This document shows positions 8,914 through 18,842 of a stretch of DNA of 64,000 bases, one piece after another; the stretch's first letter is position 1, and the number at the start of each line of letters is the position of its first letter. Made by a program: the position numbers and the translations under genes. The notes beneath the pieces are model-generated. The model was not told the origin of the DNA and did no database searches. It saw nothing but the letters and a program-made list of their open reading frames with translations. Source of the stretch: an uncultured Eubacteriales bacterium (lineage in GTDB: Bacteria; Bacillota; Clostridia; Oscillospirales; Acutalibacteraceae); assembly GCA_934630515.1 (NCBI GenBank), contig CAKTVV010000009.1:38052-102051 (forward strand), written 5' to 3'.

Positions 8914-10779
8914 TCATCCCTCCGAAGACATGGATTTCTGAACCTGCAGATACCGGTCATACGCCTTTTGGTTCAGTGCGGTGATGTCCTCGCTGCCCAG
9001 CGAATGACAAACGCTCACATAGTTATCCCAGAATACGTTGATGTCCACCGAGCCGTTGAGGAATTTCACGGTCATTTCCCGGACGTATTCCACCAGCTTT
9101 TCGCTGTCGGCGTTTGTGATCTCGTCCGACCGCCGGACAATACTCGGATAAATATTCTTCGGTGCCGCCTGAATATATGCAGACACCCGATCCTTTTCCG
9201 CCTGCAGGGATTTCCGCTCGTCCTGACTCAGATATTTGCTGTTGGTCTTGTCGATCAGATTATAATACGCCTTGCTCGCATAATTGGGCAGCGGATATCC
9301 CGGCGTCAGGTCCGAATTCTTATACTTGGACTTATAGTAGTTTTCCGTCATGTAAATGGTACCGTCCGACTTCACGCCCCAGTTGAACCCCTGCGGCCCC
9401 TGCAGGGCGGTCAGGGTACCCTCCAGCGAATAGAAATAGTCCGCAAACCGCACGGCGACCTCCGGATACTTGCACGCCTTTGTCACCGTGAACCACTCGC
9501 CCCAGCAATACTCCACGCCGGTGATGGACCAGCAGGCCTTATCCACGCTCTTATCCCGGAACGCCGGCACGAATACATAGTTATCCGCACGGGCAGCATC
9601 CATGTAGGCGTAAGCGTTATCCGCCACGAAAGCGCCCACGGTGACCGCCTTGGTATTGAGCTTACTCTTGACATCCTCGTCCCCATTGGCAAACCAATCG
9701 GGATCAATGAGACCGTTTTTGTACAGCGTCCGATAATAGGTCAGCGCCGTCTTATAGTTCTGGGTGGTGAAATTGGAGCGCCATTTGCCGTTATCGTCGA
9801 TGGAATACTCGCCCCAGCCGCCGTATACCGCCAGACCGAAGGGCCCGTACAGGCAGCCGGGCAGGATGCCGGTGGAATTCCACGCCTGCAGCAGAAGGGG
9901 GATCTCATCCTTTTTCCCGTTGCCGTTGGGATCGTTGTCCTTGAATGCCGTCAGCACCTTCATGAGACTGTTCGTGCTGGTGGGAACGCTGAGCTTGAGC
10001 GTATCCAGCCACGTCTTATTGATGTACAAGCCCTGGCTGACCTTCTCACGGTTCGCTTCATTGAGCATGGGCAAGGAATAGTAGTGCCCGTCCTCTGCCG
10101 TAATGGAGTATTTCGCCTGGGCATTTTGCTTCAGCAGCCGCTGTACATTGGGGGCATAGTTCTTGATATAGTCGTCCAGCTGCACCAGCAAGCCCTGCTT
10201 GACATAGCTCCACTGCTCACCGATGGAATACGGCGCCATACCGATCATCAGATCCGGCAGATTGCCGCTGGTATACGCCAGCAGCAGCTTCTGCTTCACC
10301 TCTGCCTGCCCTACAAGCGAATAGTTGAGCTTAACATTCATCTTCTTGGCGAAAAACTCATTGATCTTCATGGTCTTGTAGTTCGCCTGATTGGTATAGT
10401 CCTTGATCATCACATTAAAGGTGACGGTCTTGTCGGCAATGGGATACCCGGTGGAATAGCAATTATTCTTGAGGGTCGCTTTCTTGCCGGTGTTATTCAG
10501 GTCATTCACATGCAGACCGTCATCCGTCTGGGTGTTAGTCTGCGGAGTGGATACGCTGCTGTCGATCGGCTTATTCTGGTTATTCCCGGAATCGCCGTTC
10601 GATCCTCCGTCTGAATTCATTCCGCTGTCTGTGGACACGGAGCTTCCGGTATCATCGCTCAGGGAGCTGCCGCCGGGCCCGATGACCGGCTGACCCGAAT
10701 GACAGCTCATCACGACGGCAACGATCAGCACGGCTGCTAATACCGCAGATACAATTGACAACACGAGTTTCTTTTTCAT
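8914..10779 (-). CDS. Sugar ABC transporter substrate-binding lipoprotein (CUT1 family)
   Basis: This 621-residue protein has a lipoprotein signal ending VVMSC, a low-complexity Ser/Asp/Asn-rich linker to about residue 95, and then the fold of family 1 extracellular solute-binding proteins, with a typical hinge region (DNDPNGNGKKDEIPLL) and many surface aromatic residues. The size matches the large LplA-like binding proteins of Clostridia. An AAAAGGAG box precedes the ATG at 10779. It follows two permease genes on the same strand, so it supplies substrate to them. The ligand is probably an oligosaccharide but is not identifiable. Confidence 0.88.
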   Translation of the reverse strand: MKKKLVLSIVSAVLAAVLIVAVVMSCHSGQPVIGPGGSSLSDDTGSSVSTDSGMNSDGGSNGDSGNNQNKPIDSSVSTPQTNTQTDDGLHVNDLNNTGKKATLKNNCYSTGYPIADKTVTFNVMIKDYTNQANYKTMKINEFFAKKMNVKLNYSLVGQAEVKQKLLLAYTSGNLPDLMIGMAPYSIGEQWSYVKQGLLVQLDDYIKNYAPNVQRLLKQNAQAKYSITAEDGHYYSLPMLNEANREKVSQGLYINKTWLDTLKLSVPTSTNSLMKVLTAFKDNDPNGNGKKDEIPLLLQAWNSTGILPGCLYGPFGLAVYGGWGEYSIDDNGKWRSNFTTQNYKTALTYYRTLYKNGLIDPDWFANGDEDVKSKLNTKAVTVGAFVADNAYAYMDAARADNYVFVPAFRDKSVDKACWSITGVEYCWGEWFTVTKACKYPEVAVRFADYFYSLEGTLTALQGPQGFNWGVKSDGTIYMTENYYKSKYKNSDLTPGYPLPNYASKAYYNLIDKTNSKYLSQDERKSLQAEKDRVSAYIQAAPKNIYPSIVRRSDEITNADSEKLVEYVREMTVKFLNGSVDINVFWDNYVSVCHSLGSEDITALNQKAYDRYLQVQKSMSSEG

Positions 10780-10823
10780 TCTCAGTTCTCCTTTTCAATA
10801 TACTGGCGATGGTCGATCTGCAA

Positions 10824-11759
10824 TCAGCCGGTTATCCCGCTCCTCTCTATACTCATCATGAATTTGGATTGAACGGATAAATAGAAAATGATCAGCGGTG
10901 CGATCACCAGAACCGTCGCCGCCATCACCACCGCATTGTTGAAGATCTCTGCCGAATGATCCAGCAATTGATCGGTGATGCTGTCGGCGCTGATCATTTG
11001 ATACAGAACCGGCAACATCTGCGGCAGCAGGAATCGGGCTTGATCCTCAATATAGATCAGCGGCTCGGAGGTGTCGTTCCAATGCCACACCACACCCAGC
11101 ACTAAGGTGATCAGCGCCGATGACCGGGCATTGGGGAGTGCAATGGAGAAAAAGGTACGGATCGGACCGGCACCATCCACGGCTGCCGCCTCCTCCAGCG
11201 CCTTAGGCAAGGACAGGAAAAACTGCCGGAAGATAAACACATAAAATGCCCCTCGCAGACCAAACCCAACAAAGGAAGGGACGATGATGGGCAGATAGGA
11301 GCCGGTGAAGCCGATGCGGCTGAAGAAGATATACAGCGGAACAATGATCGTTTCCGTCGGAATAATGATCGCCAACAGCAGCAGCGCAAGCCAAAAGCCC
11401 TTAAAGCGGAAATTGAACCGGGCAAAGCCATACCCCACAAAGGAACACGACAGGATATGCCCCACCACACTCAGAAGCACCACGAACACGGTATTCGGCA
11501 GCCGTGTCGTATACTGCAGCGCCCGAAATGCCGTCGCATAGTTCTCCCAACGAATTTCGGTCAGGATCCATTTCACGGAAATATCATTCAGATCCGCCTG
11601 CGTTTTGAAGGAGGTGAAGATCATATACAGAAACGGATACAAAAACACAAACGCCAGCCCGATGAGCAGCGAATAGACAAACAGACCGGTTATCCCCTGA
11701 ACCGAAGCCTTACGGATCCGGCTTTTATTCCAGCGGGATCGGTTCCCGATGCTTTTCAT
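10824..11759 (-). CDS. Sugar ABC transporter permease, MalG/LplC type
   Basis: The 311-residue membrane protein has about six hydrophobic segments and the inner-membrane signature EEAAAVDGAGPIRTFFSIAL with a following LP-x-A-x-x, the loop that contacts the ATPase subunit in CUT1 importers. The ATG at 11759 is supported by GGAGGGG eight bases upstream; a longer start 13 codons earlier overlaps the upstream permease and lacks a ribosome site. It pairs with the MalF-type gene immediately upstream. No ATPase gene is present nearby, so a shared MsmX-type ATPase is likely. Confidence 0.9.
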   Translation of the reverse strand: MKSIGNRSRWNKSRIRKASVQGITGLFVYSLLIGLAFVFLYPFLYMIFTSFKTQADLNDISVKWILTEIRWENYATAFRALQYTTRLPNTVFVVLLSVVGHILSCSFVGYGFARFNFRFKGFWLALLLLAIIIPTETIIVPLYIFFSRIGFTGSYLPIIVPSFVGFGLRGAFYVFIFRQFFLSLPKALEEAAAVDGAGPIRTFFSIALPNARSSALITLVLGVVWHWNDTSEPLIYIEDQARFLLPQMLPVLYQMISADSITDQLLDHSAEIFNNAVVMAATVLVIAPLIIFYLSVQSKFMMSIERSGITG

Positions 11760-11781
11760 ATAAGTATCCCCTCCTTCCTTC

Positions 11782-12648
11782 TTAATTCTCCGAAACATTG
11801 CGGATCGACGGGGTCAGGCAGGCGTAGGCGACCGCCACAAACACGATCACAACCGCAAAATAGATCCACCCCAGAGAGGCGGCATACTCAAACTGTGCAT
11901 CCTTAAACATGACCTTGCTGATATATTCCATGATCTGGCTGCCGGAATCGGCAAAGGAATCGACAATGGTATATACAACGGTGATCAGCAGCACCGGCGA
12001 GACCATCGGCAGGGTGATCTTCCAAAACATCTCCCACTCGGTGGCGGAATCGATCTTGGCGGATTCATACAGCGACGGCGATATGCTTTGCAGCCCTCCT
12101 AAAATCAGTAAGATCTGCACACCGGACTTCCACATCACCAGTGTGATGCTTGCCAAAAAGGTGGACACCGTTTCCACCGCACTTTGCCCCAAATAGAGCT
12201 GCACCTCCGGCGTCAGCAGCAGATCCCGCACCATTTCCATCGGTTCGTTGTTGACGCCCTGACTCAAAAGCTGCTCCATCACGGTGCCGGAGCCTAAAAT
12301 GACCGGTAAAAAGAAGATCGTGCGAAACAGACCACGGCAGGCAATCTTCTTGCTGAGGAGGATGCCGACGATCAGCGCAAAGACCGTGATCAGCGGCAAG
12401 CGCAGCAGCACCTTTTGGACTTCCTTTACCAGAAGCGGGAGGAAGTCCACATCCTCCCGGAATGCTTTCACAAAATTGCTCATCCCCACCCAATCCATCC
12501 GGTAATTGAGCACATTCTCCAGCTTGGAAAAGGAAAGCATAAGTGAGAAAACCACCGGGAAGATCAGCAAGCCGACGGCGCCGAAGATCCAGGGCGAGAT
12601 AAAGAGATAGCCCATCCGGCGGGTGCGTTTTTCATAGCTCAGTTTCAT
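11782..12648 (-). CDS. Sugar ABC transporter permease, MalF/LplB type
   Basis: The 288-residue protein starts MKLSYEKRTRRMGYLFISPW, typical of MalF/LplB permeases, and has about six transmembrane segments plus the coupling-loop region LYESAKIDSATEWEMFWKIT. The ATG at 12648 overlaps the stop of the DUF5696-type gene in an ATGA arrangement, which indicates translational coupling. It forms the membrane channel with the following MalG-type protein. Confidence 0.9.
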   Translation of the reverse strand: MKLSYEKRTRRMGYLFISPWIFGAVGLLIFPVVFSLMLSFSKLENVLNYRMDWVGMSNFVKAFREDVDFLPLLVKEVQKVLLRLPLITVFALIVGILLSKKIACRGLFRTIFFLPVILGSGTVMEQLLSQGVNNEPMEMVRDLLLTPEVQLYLGQSAVETVSTFLASITLVMWKSGVQILLILGGLQSISPSLYESAKIDSATEWEMFWKITLPMVSPVLLITVVYTIVDSFADSGSQIMEYISKVMFKDAQFEYAASLGWIYFAVVIVFVAVAYACLTPSIRNVSEN

Positions 12649-14912
12649 TTCGTTATTCTGCCCTCCGTGCGCTGCAAAACGCAATAATCCATCGGCTCGA
12701 TCCGCTGGCCGGAGACCTGTGCCGGCTCGTCTGCGTAATTGATACAGATCGCAGCACCGTTATCGTATTCCACGCAGGACACCGTCTCCGACAGGATCGT
12801 ATGCCGAAGCATCACGGCGCCGTCGATCGCCCCCAGCCTGTCGGAAAACTCCCGGCTGACCGCTGCGATCGTCTGCCCCCACATGGAATATTCCGAGGAA
12901 AACAGCCGATCGTATTCAGTATCGATCAGCTCCAGCGAGCTTTTCTCCGTCACGATATAATACGGCTGGCAGCCATATTCGATCCATTTCAGCTTTTGAT
13001 AGTTGGAATCATAGGACATATTCCCCGCAACCGAAGTGTACCGAAAATATCCGTTGACCACCAGCTGGAAGAACGGAACGGATACGCTTTCATAATAGTA
13101 TCCGGAATTCGTATCGGGGATCTCCCGCAGGGAATCGGCGTAGGGCAGCACATACTGATTGCCGCCGTACATCTGCAGCGGTATCCCCACTTCCCGAGCC
13201 CTTCCAAACGCCGCCTCGACGGCGGAAACGGTCTGCGCACGGGTGTTTTCCTTTCCGCTCTGAAAAGAATTCCACAGCCATTGACCGGAGCGGGCAAGGC
13301 TCAGCCCGGCATTCGGATATAAGCCGCTTTTCCGGGCCGCCGTCAGATATTTGTCCAACGACACATAGGGATCCACAACGATGGTCGTACCGGTGAGATC
13401 CATATGAATATTGCCTACATAATCCCGAATGACCTCTTTACGGAGATTGACATTTTTGCTGTCCGGATAAGCCGTGAAAAAGTCATTGTATACATAGGTG
13501 CGGATCCCCTTTTCACCGAGCTCTTCCAAAAGAGTCTGCCACTGCTTTTTCCCGCCCAGCTTTCCGGCCACCTTCTGGGGCGTCGGATAATCGGTGATCC
13601 CGCCGCTGTTCCACCCCTGCAGCGATAGCTCCAGCGAGCGTACGCCGTTATCCTGCAGATCGGAAACGATGCTCCGCACCTCGTCGCAGTCCGTCATATC
13701 CACGAAGGTCTCGAAGAACATCCCCTTCTTCTTCACCCCCATGAGCACATCCAGACTGACCTCTCCGGGGTGGACAGAGATCTTCTTCTGCAGAATCCCC
13801 CGCTCCTCCAGATAAGAGCGATACACCGCCGCCATATCGGAGTAGCTGCTGTCTGTGTCCAGCAGGAAATACTGCACCGTCCGGTCGCTCAGCTCCTGCT
13901 GGGGCATGATCTGTTCGATGGTCTTGCTGTTGATGGTCAGCTTTTCGGTATAGTGGTACATGAAAGTGAAATAGCACCGTGCCAGCTTGGGGCACTGATA
14001 GCCATAGGGAACCACATTCAGATAGGTATTCTCTGCCCCATCGGTCACAGCCGCCAAAAATCCGTTTTTGTCATTTCGGACGCCAAAAACCGGCAGCATA
14101 CAATTCTTGATATCCTGCTCATCCCGGCTGACCAGCGCCTGAATATCCTGCTCACTTTGCCCGTAGAGCGAATAGCTATAGACCCGCTCCTCTTTCGTTT
14201 CGGTGTTATCGAACCGCACCAGAGCACCAGAGCCATCCGGTATCAGCAGATATCCGTCCAGATCCGTCCTCGCTGCGCCGAAAAAGGGCATCAGCGTAAT
14301 ACTGACGATCCGATTGCCCTCCCCCTGCCGGATCGATTCGGCGGGGATCGATGCAGCCAGACCGTTCTCATTCAATGTAAATTCCACCGTAAAGGAAACC
14401 GAGAACTTGACCAGCTCCACACCCAGCGAAAGACCGTCAGCGGTATATTCCGGTGTCAGACGGATCGAGCCTTGATCGCCCACTGCATCACAAAGCTGGA
14501 TCACCGTGCCGGCGCCCTCCTCATCCGCAACGGTGGCCTGCAAGAGCACCGTTTTGACCGCCTCAGCCACATCCGAACGCAGATAGTAGTCGTGGCTCAC
14601 CGTGTTTGACCACAGATGACCGCTGCGCTTATCCCGCACATAAACATCCGCTCCGGTGGTATCGTACCAGAACGCAAACCGCTCATTCTCGCTGACAAGA
14701 CGCAGCGTGACCTCGGAGGAGATGGAGACGTTATCCCCGGATGATTCCGAGTCCGAATCCATGTCCTCCCAGTCCATATCCTCCCAATCCATGTCCTCTT
14801 CACTGTCCGGCTGTCCGCCGGAGACCGCAGCCGCTGCACTGAACGAGATGCACAGCGGAAGCAGCAGCAACAGCATCATTTTGAAAACCGATACACGGCT
14901 CCGTTTTTTCAT
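12645..14912 (-). CDS. Exported DUF5696-type protein, probably a glycosidase-like TIM barrel
   Basis: The 755-residue protein has a cleavable signal (LPLCISFSAAAA), a short acidic segment with repeated WEDMD units near residues 40-56, a long beta-rich first half, and a second half with alternating strand/helix character. The second half includes LELSLQGWNSGGITDYP and TYVYNDFFTAYPDS, which look like barrel strands of a glycoside-hydrolase-like fold. I recognise the overall pattern as the DUF5696 family, which occurs with sugar ABC transporters and Yip1-like genes in Firmicutes; this assignment is from memory. Catalytic residues cannot be named. GGAGG lies eight bases before the ATG. It is translationally coupled to the downstream permease. 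Confidence 0.65.
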   Translation of the reverse strand: MKKRSRVSVFKMMLLLLLPLCISFSAAAAVSGGQPDSEEDMDWEDMDWEDMDSDSESSGDNVSISSEVTLRLVSENERFAFWYDTTGADVYVRDKRSGHLWSNTVSHDYYLRSDVAEAVKTVLLQATVADEEGAGTVIQLCDAVGDQGSIRLTPEYTADGLSLGVELVKFSVSFTVEFTLNENGLAASIPAESIRQGEGNRIVSITLMPFFGAARTDLDGYLLIPDGSGALVRFDNTETKEERVYSYSLYGQSEQDIQALVSRDEQDIKNCMLPVFGVRNDKNGFLAAVTDGAENTYLNVVPYGYQCPKLARCYFTFMYHYTEKLTINSKTIEQIMPQQELSDRTVQYFLLDTDSSYSDMAAVYRSYLEERGILQKKISVHPGEVSLDVLMGVKKKGMFFETFVDMTDCDEVRSIVSDLQDNGVRSLELSLQGWNSGGITDYPTPQKVAGKLGGKKQWQTLLEELGEKGIRTYVYNDFFTAYPDSKNVNLRKEVIRDYVGNIHMDLTGTTIVVDPYVSLDKYLTAARKSGLYPNAGLSLARSGQWLWNSFQSGKENTRAQTVSAVEAAFGRAREVGIPLQMYGGNQYVLPYADSLREIPDTNSGYYYESVSVPFFQLVVNGYFRYTSVAGNMSYDSNYQKLKWIEYGCQPYYIVTEKSSLELIDTEYDRLFSSEYSMWGQTIAAVSREFSDRLGAIDGAVMLRHTILSETVSCVEYDNGAAICINYADEPAQVSGQRIEPMDYCVLQRTEGRITK

Positions 14913-14925
14913 CCGCCATACCTCC

Positions 14926-15546
14926 CTATAGCTTCAATCGCAATTCCCAGATCAGCTCTTTCGCAAAATACACGACCTGTGCAATCAGCGAAAACAGCAG
15001 CAGCGCCACACCCCATATGATCAGCATGGCAATCAGCGCAACCACCGTCACCGCAAAGGTCTTGGCAAAGGAATAATCGTTCAGTCTTTGCAGCGACAGA
15101 AACAGCAGCACCGCCGTCCATGCGTATATCATAAAGGTGAACCCGCTCAGCAGATCCCCGTCGGACACGGTCATCACGTTGGACAAGAGCCCCAGCAGCG
15201 GCTTGCACACGAGAATGGGAACCACCGAATACGCGGAGGCGGTCAACAGCTCCGTGAAGGAGCATTCCCCCACGATGATCGCCGTCACCGCATAGGAGGA
15301 GACCACCCATGTCAGCAGCGGTATGACCGCCAGCGCCAGATCCAGCAGCAGGTTGGCCTGCGTGACCGATTTGGTTCCCAGCGAATAATTCACATAGAAA
15401 TAATAGGTGTAGTTGACCAAAGCCAGCAACAACAGCAGCACGACCACCCGGGACAGCCGGAACTGCGACCGGGTGCGTTTGATGATGTCCAGCGCATCGC
15501 ACGGATGGAACAGCATCAGTATGGACATTTGCAGTGTATTCAGCAT
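14926..15546 (-). CDS. Yip1-family integral membrane protein
   Basis: The 206-residue product has about five strongly hydrophobic segments after a short N-terminal amphipathic stretch (FHPCDALDIIKRTR), a pattern typical of bacterial Yip1-domain proteins. I chose the ATG at 15546, preceded by a GAGGTG ribosome site, over a TTG at 15570 that overlaps the upstream stop. The function of bacterial Yip1-like proteins is unknown. Its position between an NHL/TPR protein and a DUF5696-type protein is likely to be functional because the genes are 14-20 bases apart. Confidence 0.7.
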   Translation of the reverse strand: MLNTLQMSILMLFHPCDALDIIKRTRSQFRLSRVVVLLLLLALVNYTYYFYVNYSLGTKSVTQANLLLDLALAVIPLLTWVVSSYAVTAIIVGECSFTELLTASAYSVVPILVCKPLLGLLSNVMTVSDGDLLSGFTFMIYAWTAVLLFLSLQRLNDYSFAKTFAVTVVALIAMLIIWGVALLLFSLIAQVVYFAKELIWELRLKL

Positions 15547-15566
15547 AGCGAGCACCTCACCCTTTC

Positions 15567-16997
15567 TCAATCGTTCAAATGGTAGAAGCGCCGCACCAAG
15601 GCATCCGCATACTTACGCACCCTGTACACGATCACCACTGCAGCCGTCACCACAAAAGCCACTGCCAAAACGATCCATCCAAAATGCTGCTTGACAAACT
15701 GTTTTTGCCGGAGCTTCTGCACCCGTCCGAAGGACTCACGGTTATCCGCAAGTCTGTATGCCTCGGCGGCCTCATCCATCCGCCCCAGCTTGTATAAACA
15801 ATCCGCCATGCCGTTATTCAGCACCGAATAGTTCGGATCGGTCAGCTTGGCACGAGCATACAGCTCATAGGCCTCCTCATAATCGCCCTGATCGTAGGCT
15901 GCCTGCGCCGCATACACGGCTGATACGAATGCCGTTCTCTTGAAGCGCTGTACGGTATTCGTCACGGTATCGGACACATAGATGGAGCCCTTGCTGTCAC
16001 ATGCCAGGGCGACCGGTCCCTGAAAAAAGCCTGCGACCTCCCCCTCGCCGCCAAACACATTCAGCAGTGTGCCATCCTGAGAGAACTGGTAGATGCGCTT
16101 ACATTTTTCCTCCAACACGCTGATGATCCCGTCATCCGATACAGCGATACTGCGAAAGCCGGGGGTCGTCAGCTTCCATCCGCCCTGATAGACCATCTCC
16201 CCGTAGAATTTCTCCGGAAACAGATTGTCGCCTGCCATATTGACCTTCCGGATTTGGGAGGTCTCACTGCCCACCACGGCATAGATGACCCCGCTGCGAT
16301 CCATCGTGAAGTTGACATACGGGTTCGGCTGCTCCGTCACCAGCAGCTTTTTCTGCTTTTCCGAAGCAAATCGGCGGATGATCGCCTTCAGAATACTTGC
16401 CGGCACCTTCGTGGAACCGACGAATCCCTTAAATTCTCCCTCCTGATCAAGCTGCATGAAGCTCTGTCCCTTCAGAACATACAGGTACCCCTGCACACCC
16501 AAGGACACATTGGTGGGGGTGAACGTCATATTCTCATCCAACAGCTCCGATTCCGGGCGGCGGTATTCACGCAGAATACGGTCGTCCGAATCCACGACCA
16601 CGATCCGTTCGTTGTCGGTATCCGCAATGTATATCTCCCCTGTTTCCGTATCGCAGAAAACACCGGAGGGATTTTTCAAGGTATTTCCCGCCGTATACTC
16701 CCGGAGGAATTGCATTTCGGGGTCAAAAACCACGATCCGGTTATTGCCTGCATCCGCCACATACAGCCGGTCGGCAGCATCCACATACAGATTCTGCGGC
16801 GCATTCAGATACGAGCCCTCATACACCCGCTCGATACGCTTTTCGGGAACATAGCACTTGGGCAGGGGGACCTTTCCCCGGTCATCCACCACATAATCGG
16901 TCTGCCCGATGGCTGCCGCCGCCGAAAAGGACAGGGAAACCGCCAGCAGCAATGCGCAGATTCCAACGAAAGCACGGCGCTTTATTCGTTTATCCAT
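15567..16997 (-). CDS. Exported NHL-repeat beta-propeller protein with TPR segment and C-terminal membrane anchor
   Basis: The 476-residue protein has an N-terminal signal (LLLAVSLSFSAAAA), then several NHL-type blades such as LYVADAGNNRIVVFD and IYIADTDNERIVVVDSDD from about residue 60 to 350. A TPR-like helical pair (QGDYEEAYELYARAKLTDPN) lies near 375-425 and a single transmembrane helix near 440-462 with a short basic tail. It would sit outside the membrane as a propeller for protein or glycan contacts. It lies nine bases after a permease gene and 20 bases before the Yip1-like gene. No enzymatic residues are apparent. Confidence 0.8.
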   Translation of the reverse strand: MDKRIKRRAFVGICALLLAVSLSFSAAAAIGQTDYVVDDRGKVPLPKCYVPEKRIERVYEGSYLNAPQNLYVDAADRLYVADAGNNRIVVFDPEMQFLREYTAGNTLKNPSGVFCDTETGEIYIADTDNERIVVVDSDDRILREYRRPESELLDENMTFTPTNVSLGVQGYLYVLKGQSFMQLDQEGEFKGFVGSTKVPASILKAIIRRFASEKQKKLLVTEQPNPYVNFTMDRSGVIYAVVGSETSQIRKVNMAGDNLFPEKFYGEMVYQGGWKLTTPGFRSIAVSDDGIISVLEEKCKRIYQFSQDGTLLNVFGGEGEVAGFFQGPVALACDSKGSIYVSDTVTNTVQRFKRTAFVSAVYAAQAAYDQGDYEEAYELYARAKLTDPNYSVLNNGMADCLYKLGRMDEAAEAYRLADNRESFGRVQKLRQKQFVKQHFGWIVLAVAFVVTAAVVIVYRVRKYADALVRRFYHLND

Positions 16998-17006
16998 CGG
17001 CTCCTC

Positions 17007-17888
17007 CTAATCCTTAAGTCCCGCAAAGGACATGGTGGTGACGATCTTCGCCTGCATCAGCACAAACACCACCGTCGAGGGGATCAGCATGAGCAGCGTC
17101 AATGCCGCCGACGCCCCCTGTGTTGTCAATGAGCCGCCAATGGTAGCGATCGCAACGGGCAGGGTCTGCTTGCTGGCATCCGCTATGTAGATCGCCGGGC
17201 CGGCGGAATCAGACCATGCCGCCATAAACTGATACACGATGATGGTAGCCCACGCCGGCTTAGCGTACGGGAAGCCGATCTTCCACATGATCTGCCATTC
17301 GTTAGCGCCGTCCAGACGAGCCGCCTCAATATAGGAATCCGGCATACTCACCAAAAACTGCCGCATAAGAAACACATAGGTGGCCGAGCCCATAGCGGGT
17401 AAGATCAGCGCCCAATAGGTATCCAGCAGCCCCAGCTTCTCAATGATGACGAAATTCGCCACACCGGCAGCCGGGCCGCTCAGGGAAAGCGCAAAGATCA
17501 GCACGCCCGTCATTTTTTCTGCGCCTCTGGGCCGGGTCTTGGACATGGAAAACGCCGCCATAAAGGAAGAGGTGACCACGATCCCCACCATGAGCACGCA
17601 ATAGAGAATGCTATTGTAGATATACCGGGACAGCGGGATCACCGTCTCCGAAAGCAGCTCCGACATCTGACTGAAGTTGGTCAGAGTAAAGCGCCGGGGC
17701 AGCCAACGGGGCGGGTATACAAACATTTCATCCAGAGGCTTAAAGGCATTGAGTATCACATAGATGATCGGCAACAGCAAGAGAAAAAGATACGCCAACA
17801 AAAGAATACAGGAGCATACTCTCGAAAAGGCGACTTTTTTGATTCTCTTGTTGCCGATACGCAATATGTTTCCCTGCACTACACTCAT
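17007..17888 (-). CDS. Sugar ABC transporter permease, MalG type
   Basis: The 293-residue protein has the N-terminal basic segment, about six membrane spans and the coupling loop EAARLDGANEWQIMWKIGFP of CUT1 MalG permeases. The ATG at 17888 follows an AGGTGAT ribosome site; the upstream TTG at 17915 is less likely. It forms a pair with the MalF-type gene 36 bases upstream and is served by the 962-residue binding protein before that. Confidence 0.9.
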   Translation of the reverse strand: MSVVQGNILRIGNKRIKKVAFSRVCSCILLLAYLFLLLLPIIYVILNAFKPLDEMFVYPPRWLPRRFTLTNFSQMSELLSETVIPLSRYIYNSILYCVLMVGIVVTSSFMAAFSMSKTRPRGAEKMTGVLIFALSLSGPAAGVANFVIIEKLGLLDTYWALILPAMGSATYVFLMRQFLVSMPDSYIEAARLDGANEWQIMWKIGFPYAKPAWATIIVYQFMAAWSDSAGPAIYIADASKQTLPVAIATIGGSLTTQGASAALTLLMLIPSTVVFVLMQAKIVTTMSFAGLKD

Positions 17889-17924
17889 ATCACGATCACC
17901 TGTTCTTCCTCCCAATACGGTCGG

Positions 17925-18842
17925 TCAATCTTTTGTCGCCAGCACCTTGCGCAGCACAAATCCTGTGGCAAAGGTCAGGGCAAACAATATCACGGATATG
18001 GCCGACGCATAACCGATCTCAAAACGTGTGAAGCCATAATCCCGCATATGCAGCGCAATGGTGTGCGCCGCATAATCGGGACTGGGGAATCCTGCCACCT
18101 GAGCGGGAATATCGGCGATGGCAAAAGCAGCCACCGAAGAGGTGATGGCACTGAACAGCAGCTGAGGCTTCATCTGGGGCATCGTCAGATAGATCAGCTC
18201 CTGAAAGCTGCTCCGGATCCCATCGATCCTGCCCGCCTCGTACATATCCGCCGGCAGCGCCTGAAACGCCGCCACAAAGGTGAGAAACGACATGCCGGAG
18301 CCCATCATAATTCCAATGAAGATTACCACTCCGAACAGAATACCGGTGTCGGTCGTCCATTGAATGGGTGCGCTGATCCATCCGAGACTGGTCAAAAGAT
18401 AGTTGAGCACGCCATACCGGTCCCCGGAAAACACATAGAGCCATATCACCGTCATGGCAGTGCCCGTCGTCATCTGCGGAATGTAAAACAGCACCACCAG
18501 CAGGTTGCGCAGACCTCTTTTGAAGGAATTGATGACCCATGCCAGAATGAAGTTTAGCAAAAACACGATCGGTGTCACGGTAAAGGCGTAGATGAGCGTG
18601 TTTTTGACCGCCTTGCCGAATTCTTCATCCTCCAGCAGCAGCGAGCGGAAATTGTCCAGCCCCACAAACACCGCCGGCTCATACAAATTGTAGGAAAACA
18701 GGCTCATACACAGGGAATAGATCACGGGGATGATCCCGAAAACGATCAGCGGAATGAGAAAAGGCGCCATAAACAGCCAGCCCCATACGTCCCTTGAGCG
18801 GAGCGGCCGCTTCTTCGCCAGCGGCGAGGATTGTTTATTCAT
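17925..18842 (-). CDS. Sugar ABC transporter permease, MalF type
   Basis: The 305-residue protein shows the DVWGWLFMAPFLIPLIVFG first membrane span and the coupling loop YEAGRIDGIRSSFQELIYLT characteristic of MalF-type CUT1 permeases. Its ATG overlaps the stop of the upstream binding-protein gene by an ATGA junction, so the two are translationally coupled. No ATP-binding subunit is encoded nearby. Confidence 0.9.
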   Translation of the reverse strand: MNKQSSPLAKKRPLRSRDVWGWLFMAPFLIPLIVFGIIPVIYSLCMSLFSYNLYEPAVFVGLDNFRSLLLEDEEFGKAVKNTLIYAFTVTPIVFLLNFILAWVINSFKRGLRNLLVVLFYIPQMTTGTAMTVIWLYVFSGDRYGVLNYLLTSLGWISAPIQWTTDTGILFGVVIFIGIMMGSGMSFLTFVAAFQALPADMYEAGRIDGIRSSFQELIYLTMPQMKPQLLFSAITSSVAAFAIADIPAQVAGFPSPDYAAHTIALHMRDYGFTRFEIGYASAISVILFALTFATGFVLRKVLATKD

